A stretch of DNA of 64,000 nt. Origin: Cellulosimicrobium funkei. GTDB taxonomy: Bacteria > Actinomycetota > Actinomycetes > Actinomycetales > Cellulomonadaceae. The notes beneath the pieces were generated by a model. That model ran no database searches. It was not told the origin of the DNA and saw only the letters and a program-made list of their open reading frames with translations. How positions within the stretch are numbered: position 1 is the first letter of the stretch; every line of letters begins with the position of its first letter. The position numbers were made by a program, and so were the translations under genes. The DNA is taken from positions 1 through 64,000 of the forward strand of contig NZ_SOZH01000008.1 in NCBI RefSeq assembly GCF_004519295.1. Direction: 5' to 3'. This document shows, one piece after another, positions 46,829 through 54,278 of the stretch.

Positions 46829-46927
46829 TCACTTCTTGTTGCGACGCTGGTGACGCGTCTTGCGAAGCAGCTTGCGGTGCTTCTTCTTGGCCATGCGCTT
46901 GCGGCGCTTCTTGATGACGGAGCCCAT
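46829..46927 (-). CDS. bS22-type small ribosomal protein (AURKAIP1/COX24 domain)
   Basis: A 32-residue, extremely basic peptide beginning MGSVIKKRRKRMAKKKH and ending RRNKK. This is the actinobacterial AURKAIP1/COX24-domain peptide identified in mycobacterial ribosomes as bS22, a small-subunit protein near the decoding region. It is easily missed because of its size. ATG start; it lies alone between the HAD hydrolase and AcuC genes. The 185-bp gap on its upstream side (46928-47112) shows no other feature. Confidence 0.93.
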   Translation of the reverse strand: MGSVIKKRRKRMAKKKHRKLLRKTRHQRRNKK

Positions 46928-47112
46928 ACGGTCCTCGCAATGCTCGAGCGGCGTGTCGGTCGGCGACCGGTCGACCGGCCGCGGGTGGTCCACGGTTGAT
47001 CGGGGCCCCGGCGACCACGAGGGCGCCGCAAGCCGACCAACACGAGAGAAATCCGCCCCCTAGCCTACCCGCTCGCGCCCGTGCCCCGGTACGCGACCGG
47101 TCGCGGAGCGTC

Positions 47113-48339
47113 TCAGTCGAAGTGCGCGTCGAGGCCCAGCAGCGGGAAGACGGCCCGGCGCGTGGCCGCGACGGCGCGGTCGACGTCGTCGTCCGGGTCG
47201 TACCCGCTGCTCCACCGCCGGACCTCGACCTCGGGCCCGAACGCGAGCGGCGCGTCGAACCCGGCGACCTCCGCGACGCGCTCGCGCCACGCCGCGGGCA
47301 GGGGCACGCCCGCGGTGACGGGCCGGTGCACGACCTCCCCCACGACGGCCGACCACACGAGCGGCACGACGCGCGCGATCGCGTACCCGCCCCCGCCGAG
47401 CGCGAGCCACCGCCCGTCGGTCAGCTCGTGCGAGAGCCCGTGCATCCAGGTCGTGGCCGTGCGCTGCGCGTCGACGGACACGTCGAGGTCGGACAACGGG
47501 TCCTCGCCGTGCGCGTCGCACCCGTGCTGGGTGACGAGCACCTCGGGACGGAACGCGCGCAGCACGGGCGGCACGACGGCGTCGACCGCGCGCAGCCAGC
47601 GGGCGCCGTCGGTGCGGCGCGGGAGCGCGACGTTGACCGCCGTCCCCTCGGCGCCGGGGCCCCCGAGGTCGGTCGGGTGGCCCGTCCCCGGGAAGAGCGT
47701 CGCGCCGCTCTGGTGGACGGAGACGGTGAGGACGCGCGGGTCGTCCCAGAACGCCTCCTCGACGCCGTCGCCGTGGTGGGCGTCGAGGTCGACGTACGCG
47801 ACGCGCTCGACGCCGTCGTCGAGCAGGCGCCGGATCGCGACGGCCGCGTCGTTGTAGACGCAGAAGCCCGACGCCGCGCCCGCCTTCGCGTGGTGCATGC
47901 CGCCCGCGACGTTCACCGCGTGCCGGGTGCGGCCCGCCGCGATCTCGCCCGCCGCCTCGTACGAGCCCGCGACGATCCGCGCGGCGGCCTCGTGCATCCC
48001 ACGGAAGACCGGGTCGTCCTCGGTGCCGAGGCCTCGGGCCGGGTCGGGCGTGCCGTGCTCGGACGCCGCGCGCACCGCCGCGACGTACGCGGGCTCGTGC
48101 ACGAGCTCGAGCACGTCGTCGGGCGCGGGCTCGGGCCGCACGACCCGCAGGTCCGCGTCGTCGTCGAGCAGGCCGAGGGCGCGCACGAGCCCCATCGTCA
48201 GGTCGAGCCGGGCCGGCGCCATCGGGTGGCCGGGACCGAAGTCGTAGCCGAGGAGCTCAGGGCTCCACACGACGCAGGCTCCGGGCGCCGCAGCCGCCCC
48301 GGTCGGGGCGGGCGACGACGTCGGGTCGGTCGTGGGCAT
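47113..48339 (-). CDS. acuC: AcuC-like histone deacetylase family protein
   Basis: A 408-residue zinc deacetylase. GGMHHAKAGAASGFCVYND carries the catalytic histidine pair, and VAYVDLDAHHGDGVEEAF the Asp/His zinc ligands. The third zinc aspartate is in QHGCDAHGEDPLSDL, and LALGGGGYAI is the glycine loop. In Bacillus AcuC deacetylates acetyl-CoA synthetase; that target is inference here. TACCGT lies 5 nt before the ATG. Confidence 0.93.
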   Translation of the reverse strand: MPTTDPTSSPAPTGAAAAPGACVVWSPELLGYDFGPGHPMAPARLDLTMGLVRALGLLDDDADLRVVRPEPAPDDVLELVHEPAYVAAVRAASEHGTPDPARGLGTEDDPVFRGMHEAAARIVAGSYEAAGEIAAGRTRHAVNVAGGMHHAKAGAASGFCVYNDAAVAIRRLLDDGVERVAYVDLDAHHGDGVEEAFWDDPRVLTVSVHQSGATLFPGTGHPTDLGGPGAEGTAVNVALPRRTDGARWLRAVDAVVPPVLRAFRPEVLVTQHGCDAHGEDPLSDLDVSVDAQRTATTWMHGLSHELTDGRWLALGGGGYAIARVVPLVWSAVVGEVVHRPVTAGVPLPAAWRERVAEVAGFDAPLAFGPEVEVRRWSSGYDPDDDVDRAVAATRRAVFPLLGLDAHFD

Positions 48340-48549
48340 GGCTCACGGTAACGCCCGACGGCGCGCCCCCGCCCCACCGACCGCGCGCCGGACCGCGCGA
48401 AGCCGCCGGTCCGGGCCTCCGCCGGGTCTCCGCGAGCCCCCGGTGCGGCGTCCGGGCCCGCGAGCGGGCATGATGTCCCGGCGCCGGAGCGGCGACATGA
48501 CGGGCCACCGGGCCCGTGGCAGAGTGGCGCGAGTGGTGAGGGAGGCTCC

Positions 48550-49926
48550 ATGCCGACGAGCATGACCGGGCGCCTGTTCAGGGGGCGGGAGATCGTCGAC
48601 CGCCTCGCCCGGCAGTCCCCCGCCCGCCTCGCCGTCACCGTGTTCGCCGCCGTCATCGCCGTCTTCACCGCGCTGCTCATGGCGCCCTGGGCGACGGCGA
48701 GCGGCCGGTCCGCGCCGTTCGTCGACGCGTTCTTCACCGCCACGTCCGCCGTGTGCGTCACCGGTCTCGTCGTGGTCCCCACGGGGACCTACTGGTCGGG
48801 GTACGGGCAGGTCGTCATCCTGCTGGGCATCAAGATCGGCGGCCTCGGCGTCATGACGCTCGCGTCGATCCTCGGCATGGCCGTGTCCCGGCGCATCGGC
48901 CTCACGCAGAAGCTCCTCACCGCGTCGGAGACGAAGACGACGCGGCTCGGCGAGGTCGGCTCGCTCGTGCGGGTCGTCATCATCACCTCGACGTCGCTCG
49001 AGCTCCTCATCGCGCTGCTCCTGCTGCCGCGGTTCGTCGTGCTGGAGGAGACGTTCGGCGAGGCCGCGTGGCACGGCATCTTCTACGGCATCTCCGCCTT
49101 CAACAACGCGGGGTTCATCCCGACGGAGCACGGCCTCGCCCCGTACGTCGGCGACTGGATGCTGTGCCTGCCGATCATCCTCGGCGTGTTCATCGGGTCG
49201 CTCGGCTTCCCCGTCATCCTCAACGTCATGCGCAACCGCCGCCGCGCCTCCAAGTGGAGCCTGCACACCAAGCTCACCCTCACGACGAGCGCAGCGCTCG
49301 TCGTCGTGGGCACGGTGCTCTTCGCGGCCGTCGAGTGGGGGAACCAGCGGACCCTCGGCCCCCTCGACCTCGGCGAGAAGCTGCTCGCGTCGCTCTTCGC
49401 GGGCGTCATGCCGCGCTCCGGCGGCTTCTCGACCGTGGACACCGGCGGCATGCACGAGGCGAGCTGGCTCATCACCGACGCGCTGATGTTCGTCGGCGGC
49501 GGCTCCGCGTCGACCGCGGGCGGCATCAAGGTCACGACGCTCGCCGTCATGCTCATCGCCATCGTGTCCGAGGCGCGCGGCGACCGGGACATGGAGGCGT
49601 TCGGGCGGCGCATCCCGCGCGACACCCTCCGGCTCGCGGTCGCGGTGTCGTTCGTCGGCGCGACGGCGGTGCTCCTGTCGAGCCTGCTCCTGCTGGAGAT
49701 CACCGGCGAGACGCTCGACGTCATCCTCTTCGAGACCATCTCCGCGTTCGCGACCGTGGGCCTGTCGACCGGCATCACGCCCGACCTGCCCGACGCCGGG
49801 AAGTACGTCCTCATCGCGCTCATGTTCGTCGGGCGCACGGGCACCATGACGTTCGCCGCCGCGCTCGCGCTGCGCGACCGCCGCCGCATCGTGCGCTACC
49901 CCGAGGAGCGCCCCATCATCGGGTGA
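48550..49926 (+). CDS. TrkH/KtrB-family potassium channel subunit
   Basis: A 458-residue K+ transporter with four pore repeats, visible as TATSAVCVTGLVVV, YGISAFNNAGFIP, AGVMPRSGGFSTVD and ISAFATVGLSTG, each supplying selectivity-filter residues. Length and simplicity favour the KtrB type. GGGAGG lies 5 nt before the ATG. The cytoplasmic RCK partner follows 103 bp downstream. Confidence 0.94.
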   Translation: MPTSMTGRLFRGREIVDRLARQSPARLAVTVFAAVIAVFTALLMAPWATASGRSAPFVDAFFTATSAVCVTGLVVVPTGTYWSGYGQVVILLGIKIGGLGVMTLASILGMAVSRRIGLTQKLLTASETKTTRLGEVGSLVRVVIITSTSLELLIALLLLPRFVVLEETFGEAAWHGIFYGISAFNNAGFIPTEHGLAPYVGDWMLCLPIILGVFIGSLGFPVILNVMRNRRRASKWSLHTKLTLTTSAALVVVGTVLFAAVEWGNQRTLGPLDLGEKLLASLFAGVMPRSGGFSTVDTGGMHEASWLITDALMFVGGGSASTAGGIKVTTLAVMLIAIVSEARGDRDMEAFGRRIPRDTLRLAVAVSFVGATAVLLSSLLLLEITGETLDVILFETISAFATVGLSTGITPDLPDAGKYVLIALMFVGRTGTMTFAAALALRDRRRIVRYPEERPIIG

Positions 49927-50029
49927 GCAGCCCCGCCCGGCGGCGCGACCGCCGTCGGGCCGGACGCGACCGCCGCACGAGACCTGACCGACACCCCACC
50001 GCACCAGCGGACCGACGAAAGGCCCCACC

Positions 50030-50803
50030 GTGACCGACCCGTTCACCCGCGCCGCCGACGGGAAGGACGGCGCGTCCGCGGACCCCGTCGCCCAGCGCAT
50101 CGTCGAGCGCGGCCGCGCGGAGCGCGCGCGCCGGGACGAGGCGAAGGCCCCGCGCAAGGACGCGGGCGTCCTCGTCATCGGCCTCGGCCGCTTCGGGACG
50201 GCGATCGCCGCGACCCTGGACCGCCTCGGCCAGGACGTGCTCGCCGTCGAGCGCGACCCCGACCTCGTCGCCCAGTGGAGCGGGCAGCTCCCGCTCGTCG
50301 AGGCCGACGCCTCCAACCCGGTCGCGCTCGAACAGCTCGGCGCGCGCGACTTCCCCGTCGCGGTCGTGGGGGTGGGCACGTCGCTCGAGGCGAGCGTGCT
50401 CATCACCGGCAACCTCGTCGACATGGGCACGCCCCAGATCTGGGCCAAGGCGATCTCGGCGGAGCACGGGCGCATCCTCCAGCGCATCGGCGCGCACCAC
50501 GTCGTGTTCCCCGAGGCCGACGCCGGCTCGCGCGTCGCGCACCTCGTCTCCGGGAAGCTGCTCGACTACATCGAGGTCGAGGACGGGTTCACGATCGTCA
50601 AGATGCGGCCGCCCCGCGAGGTGCAGGGGTTCACGCTCGCGCAGTCGAAGGTGCGCGAGCGGTACGGCGTCACCGTGATCGGCGTGAAGTCGCCCGGCGA
50701 GGAGTTCCTCTACGCGACCCCCGAGACCCGGATCAGCGCGAACGACCTGCTCATCGTGTCGGGTCACGCCGACCTCCTGGAGCGGTTCGCCGCTCGGCCC
50801 TGA
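50030..50803 (+). CDS. TrkA/KtrA-family RCK regulatory subunit
   Basis: A 257-residue protein with a single RCK_N and RCK_C pair, as in KtrA. VLVIGLGRFGTAIAATL is the nucleotide-binding Rossmann loop and VEADASNPVALEQLG follows as in the family. RCK_C covers about residues 175-255. A 45-residue charged leader precedes the Rossmann fold. It gates the adjacent channel in response to ATP/ADP or c-di-AMP in relatives. Confidence 0.93.
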   Translation: MTDPFTRAADGKDGASADPVAQRIVERGRAERARRDEAKAPRKDAGVLVIGLGRFGTAIAATLDRLGQDVLAVERDPDLVAQWSGQLPLVEADASNPVALEQLGARDFPVAVVGVGTSLEASVLITGNLVDMGTPQIWAKAISAEHGRILQRIGAHHVVFPEADAGSRVAHLVSGKLLDYIEVEDGFTIVKMRPPREVQGFTLAQSKVRERYGVTVIGVKSPGEEFLYATPETRISANDLLIVSGHADLLERFAARP

Positions 50804-50854
50804 GGGTCGGGTCGTATCGGGTCGCGTCGGGTTCACAGCCCGCGGGTCAGGTCC

Positions 50855-50965
50855 GCGGTGGGGTCGGACCGTGCGCTCGGACTGGCGCACCGTCGCCCTG
50901 GTCTTCCGGGCGAATGTCTGAGGAGTGCGCCTTGACGTCCTTCGCGCACGGTCCGACCCCACCGC
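50855..50965. repeat. 22-bp inverted repeat overlapping the tandem repeat
   Basis: Positions 50855-50876 are the exact reverse complement of 50944-50965 and of the matching part of the second tandem copy. The arms could form a 22-bp stem with either copy, giving alternative structures downstream of the TrkA/KtrA gene. Confidence 0.7.
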
Positions 50966-51069
50966 TCGTCCTGGCCGTCGCCCTGGTCCTCCGGGCGGAG
51001 GTCGAAGGAGTGCGCCTTGACGTCCTTCGCGCACGGTCCGACCCCACCGCTCGTCCTGGCCGTCGCCCT
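50891..51069. repeat. 85-bp tandem repeat, two copies plus fragment
   Basis: Copy 1 is 50891-50975, copy 2 is 50976-51060, and 9 bp of a third copy follow. The copies differ at five positions, all in the first 35 bp; the remaining 50 bp are identical. The period is not a multiple of three, so a continuous protein repeat is unlikely. Confidence 0.85.
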
Positions 51070-51120
51070 CCGTCCCGTGGTCCGGGTCCGGGTCCGGTGG
51101 TCGCGCGCAGTCGGTCTGGC

Positions 51121-51188
51121 GCTGTCGTGCCACGCGGGGCCCGACGTTCCCGCCACGGGAGCCCAGAGCTGTCGTGCCGCGTGGGGCC
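51121..51188. repeat. Imperfect 21-bp direct repeat
   Basis: Positions 51121-51141 and 51168-51188 match at 19 of 21 bases (core GCTGTCGTGCC). It lies in the 434-bp region between the TrkA/KtrA and ArsR-like genes, which has no convincing gene. Confidence 0.6.
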
Positions 51189-51237
51189 GCACCGTACGGT
51201 CCTCCCGCGCGGTCTCACCGACCTCGGCCGGTCGGGG

Positions 51238-51840
51238 TCAGGAGGGTGGGCGGTGCAGGACGAAGAGGCCTCGGTGCAGGGGGCGGTCGTGGCGGTCGGC
51301 GTCGGTCGCGACGTACTCGTCGAGGACGGCGAGGATGCGGCGGTCGAGCTCGGCGACGTCGTCGTCGGAGAGGTGCAGGTAGAACGCCGCGGACGTGGTG
51401 ACGGCGTCCGGACCGGCGGCGAGGGCGTCGTCGAGCGCCGCGGCGACGGGGCCGAACCGCGCGCCAGGCGCGGCGTCGCGCAGCGGGTCGTCGAGCCACC
51501 ACGTGGCACCCGTGGCGCGGTAGGGCCGCTCGAGCGCCCCGCCCGCCCCCGTGCGGACCTCCGCAGGCTCGAGCAGCCCGGCGCGCACGAGGAGCCGGAC
51601 GTGGTGCAGCGCCGTGCCCGGCGGGACGCCGAGGTGGTCGGCGAGCTCCTTGTTCGTCATCTCGCGCGTGCCGCACTGCCGCACGATGCGCTGGCGCAGC
51701 GGGTGCGCGAGCGCCTTCGCCTCGAGGGCGGTGGGCGGACGACGGCCCGAGACGTCGGGGGCGCGCGGCCCGGGGGCGGGCCCGGCGCCGGGGTCCGGGA
51801 TCGACTGCGGAGTCGGCTCCAGGGTGGGCTCGGGGGTCAT
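51238..51840 (-). CDS. ArsR-like helix-turn-helix regulator
   Basis: A 200-residue regulator with a Pro-rich 38-residue leader. ALAHPLRQRIVRQCG, then MTNKELADHLGVPPGTALHHVRLLVRAGLLEP, is an ArsR-type winged helix (about residues 43-100). No metal-binding cysteine cluster is seen, so a non-metal ligand is likely. TACGAT lies exactly 6 nt before the ATG at 51840. It is divergent from an MFS transporter. Confidence 0.9.
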   Translation of the reverse strand: MTPEPTLEPTPQSIPDPGAGPAPGPRAPDVSGRRPPTALEAKALAHPLRQRIVRQCGTREMTNKELADHLGVPPGTALHHVRLLVRAGLLEPAEVRTGAGGALERPYRATGATWWLDDPLRDAAPGARFGPVAAALDDALAAGPDAVTTSAAFYLHLSDDDVAELDRRILAVLDEYVATDADRHDRPLHRGLFVLHRPPS

Positions 51841-51860
51841 GGGCTCATCGTACGGACCTC

Positions 51861-51880
51861 CGATCGAGAGTGCTCGATCG
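51861..51880. promoter_or_regulatory. Operator between ArsR-like and MFS genes
   Basis: CGATCGAG-AGTG-CTCGATCG is a perfect 8-bp inverted repeat, and a further TCTCGATCA half-site lies at 51890-51898. The position between divergent regulator and transporter genes makes it the likely regulator binding site. Confidence 0.7.
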
Positions 51881-51917
51881 ATTGGGGTTTCTCGATCACT
51901 GTGCCATGCTGGACGAC

Positions 51918-53243
51918 ATGGCCTCTCGCCCCGGGCGCCGCCACCCCGCCGCCGCACCGCTCGGTGCGCCGTTCCGGCGCCTGTGGGCCGCGTCCACCGT
52001 GTCGAACCTCGCCGACGGGGTGCTCAAGGTCGCGCTCCCGCTCGTCGCGGTCCGGTACACCGAGTCGCCGGCGCTGGTCGCGGGGCTGACGTTCGCCCTC
52101 ACGCTCCCGTGGCTGCTCTTCGCGCTGCCCGCGGGCGCGCTCGCCGACCGCCTGGACCGGCGGCTCGCGATGGTCGGCGCCAACGTGGCGCGCGCGGTCC
52201 TCGTGGTCGCGCTCGCGGCCGTCGCTCTCGTGCCCGACGCCGGGGGCATCGCCGTGCTCTACGTCGTCGCCTTCGCCGTCGGCGTCACGGAGACGCTGTA
52301 CGACACCTCGGCGCAGTCGATCCTCCCGCAGGTCGTGCCGCGCACCGCGCTCCCCCGCGCCAACGGGCGCCTCTACGCGGCGGAGCTCACCGCGAACCAG
52401 TTCGTGGGGCCGCCCCTGGGCGGGCTGCTCGTGGCCGCGGGCGCCGCCGTCGCGTTCGGCGTCCCCGGAGCGCTCTGGGCGCTCGCCGTGGTGCTGCTGC
52501 TCGGGCTCCCGGGCACGTACCGGACGGTGCGCGCGACCCGCACGACGCTGCGCGCGGACGTCGCCGAGGGCCTGCGGTTCCTGTGGCACGACCGCATCCT
52601 GCGCACGCTCGCGATGATGGTCGGCGGCATCAATTTCGCGAGCAACGCCGCGTTCGCGGTCTTCGTGCTCTACGCCGTCGGCCCCGACTCGCCCCTCGGC
52701 CTGTCCGAGCCGGCGTACGGCGTGCTCCTCACCGCGACGGCGGTCGGGGCGTTCGCGGGGTCGTTCGTCGCCGAACGCGTCGTCGGGACGATCGGGCGTG
52801 CGCGCTCCCTCGCGCTGACGATCCTCGGCACGGTCGCCCTCGTCGGCGTCCCCGCGGTGACGACGAGCGCATGGGTGATCGGCGCCGTCTTCGCGGTCGG
52901 CGGTGCCGGGATCGCCGTGTGGAACGTCGTGACGCTGTCGCTGCGCCAGCGCATCACGCCCGACGCCCTGCTGGGCCGGCTCAACGCGTGCTACCGGCTC
53001 CTCGCCTGGGGGACGCTGCCCCTCGGCGCCGCCGTGGGCGGCCTGCTCGGCGAGCTCTTCGGCCTGCGCACGGTGTTCGTGGTCATGGCGGTGGTGTCCG
53101 GCGCGACGCTCCTGGGGATGCTCGTCGTCGACGACCGGGCGATGGACGCCGCGGAGGCTGCCGCGGACGCACGCGACGCCGACGCGCGTGCGGCCGAGGC
53201 CGCGCGGGCTGGCGCCGAGGCGGAGCCGCAGCCGGAGAGCTGA
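51918..53243 (+). CDS. Major facilitator superfamily transporter
   Basis: A roughly 441-residue protein with 12 predicted membrane helices. FRRLWAASTVSNLADGVLKVALPL is the first helix, and the loop LADRLDRRLAMV matches the MFS motif between helices 2 and 3. The C-terminal 35 residues are Ala/Glu/Asp-rich. It resembles drug or macrolide-type exporters; substrate unknown. ATGs at 51906 and 51918 are both possible. Confidence 0.92.
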   Translation: MASRPGRRHPAAAPLGAPFRRLWAASTVSNLADGVLKVALPLVAVRYTESPALVAGLTFALTLPWLLFALPAGALADRLDRRLAMVGANVARAVLVVALAAVALVPDAGGIAVLYVVAFAVGVTETLYDTSAQSILPQVVPRTALPRANGRLYAAELTANQFVGPPLGGLLVAAGAAVAFGVPGALWALAVVLLLGLPGTYRTVRATRTTLRADVAEGLRFLWHDRILRTLAMMVGGINFASNAAFAVFVLYAVGPDSPLGLSEPAYGVLLTATAVGAFAGSFVAERVVGTIGRARSLALTILGTVALVGVPAVTTSAWVIGAVFAVGGAGIAVWNVVTLSLRQRITPDALLGRLNACYRLLAWGTLPLGAAVGGLLGELFGLRTVFVVMAVVSGATLLGMLVVDDRAMDAAEAAADARDADARAAEAARAGAEAEPQPES

Positions 53244-53301
53244 CCCTGCGGGCGCGCCGGAGGGGCGCGCCGACGAGGTGCGCCCGGAGAGGTGCGCAGG
53301 C

Positions 53302-53997
53302 TCAGGCCGCGCCGTCCCTGCCTGCCCGACGGCGCAGCGCCGCCCCGGCCAGGACCGCCGCCCCGGCCAGCGCCGCGGCGAGGCCCAGGCCCGCGCCCGT
53401 CGTCGCCAGGCCCGGGCGCGAGGAGCCCGGCCCGCCGCCCGCCGCCGCACCACCCGACCCGCCCGCTCTCCCGGGCCCCGCGGACGGCGTCGTCCCGGGC
53501 TCGTGCGGCTCGCCGGGGGCGGCGAGCACGAGGAAAGGCTCGGACACCACGTCGGCGCCGCCCGCCGTCGGCACGAGGCGCACGTGGTGCTCGCCCGGCG
53601 TCGTGCCGGCGGGGATCGTCGCGACGAAGAGGAACGCCCCGGCGGCGTCCGTCGTGACGGTGCCCAGGAGCACGGGATCGCTCTCGAGCCAGACCTCGTG
53701 GACGGAGTGCGGCGCGAGGCCGGTCCCGCGCAGCTCGAGCCTGCCGCCGACGACGAACGGCCCGGAGCCGACGACCGCCACGCGCGGCGCCGTCGGCGCC
53801 GCGCGCTCGGTGATCTCGACGCTGACGCGCACGCCGTCGGCGGGGTCCGTGACCGAGATCGCGACCGGGGTGGCGGCCGGGGCGGCGGCCGCTGCAGGGA
53901 TGGTGGTCGGCGTCGTGGCGCCGGCCGTGCCCGCGGGCACGACGAGCGAGCCGGCGAGCACGAGGGCGGCGAGCAGCCTGCGGGTGGTCGTCGTCAC
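53302..53997 (-). CDS. Secreted protein with LAxTG-type sortase signal
   Basis: A 231-residue protein. An N-terminal signal peptide (about residues 1-27, ending AGATT) is followed by an Ig-like beta domain, a Gly/Pro-rich spacer, then LATTG, a hydrophobic helix and the basic tail RRRAGRDGAA. This is a cell-wall sorting signal; LAxTG is the motif of class E sortases of high-GC Gram-positives. The GTG start has GAGG 8 nt upstream. Ligand or function unknown. Confidence 0.82.
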   Translation of the reverse strand: MTTTTRRLLAALVLAGSLVVPAGTAGATTPTTIPAAAAAPAATPVAISVTDPADGVRVSVEITERAAPTAPRVAVVGSGPFVVGGRLELRGTGLAPHSVHEVWLESDPVLLGTVTTDAAGAFLFVATIPAGTTPGEHHVRLVPTAGGADVVSEPFLVLAAPGEPHEPGTTPSAGPGRAGGSGGAAAGGGPGSSRPGLATTGAGLGLAAALAGAAVLAGAALRRRAGRDGAA

Positions 53998-54054
53998 GCG
54001 GGGAACCTCTTCGTCCGGCCCGGGGCGGGCACCGCTGGGTCGCCCCCGAACCCG

Positions 54055-54122
54055 ACTGGACGGGCGTCCAGTTCACGGACATCCTGCCATCCTGGACGCT
54101 CGAACTGAACACCCGTCCAGTT
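54055..54122. promoter_or_regulatory. Two dyad operators with ACTGGACG / CGTCCAGT arms
   Basis: Site A, ACTGGACG-GG-CGTCCAGT (54055-54072), is a perfect inverted repeat. Site B (54103-54122) ends in CCGTCCAGTT, with a degenerate left arm AACTGAACAC. The centres are 49 bp apart. Dyads of this size suit a TetR-type dimer. They lie upstream of the LAxTG protein gene; no regulator is adjacent. Confidence 0.65.
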
Positions 54123-54162
54123 TGTTCACCCACGCGACGCGCCCTCGTCGACAGGCGGGCAC

Positions 54163-54204
54163 GGCTCGGCCCCCGCCGCTCCGCGGAGCGACGGGGGCCG
54201 AGCC
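54163..54204. terminator. Long hairpin downstream of GH43 gene
   Basis: GGCTCGGCCCCCG pairs perfectly with CGGGGGCCGAGCC; the loop is itself a near-perfect stem containing CGCTCCGCGGAGCG. It backs up the closer terminator at 54246. Confidence 0.7.
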
Positions 54205-54245
54205 CGGACCCGGGCCGTGCCGGCACACCACCCGGGGGTCCGGCA

Positions 54246-54273
54246 CCCCGGCCCGGCCGAAGCCGGACCGGGG
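54246..54273 (-). terminator. UUCG-tetraloop terminator of GH43 gene
   Basis: On the minus strand CCCCGGTCCGGC and GCCGGGCCGGGG pair (one G-U) around TTCG, beginning 5 nt after the stop codon of the 858-residue protein. UUCG tetraloops are especially stable. Confidence 0.8.
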
Positions 54274-54278
54274 GACGG

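Noticed and set aside
50891-51069. CRISPR array
   Set aside because: There are only two long near-identical units with no short repeat/unique spacer pattern and no cas genes.
50847-51200. A small protein with repeated KDVKAHS-like motif on the minus strand
   Set aside because: The 85-bp period shifts frame between copies, no start with ribosome site is present and no family is recognised.
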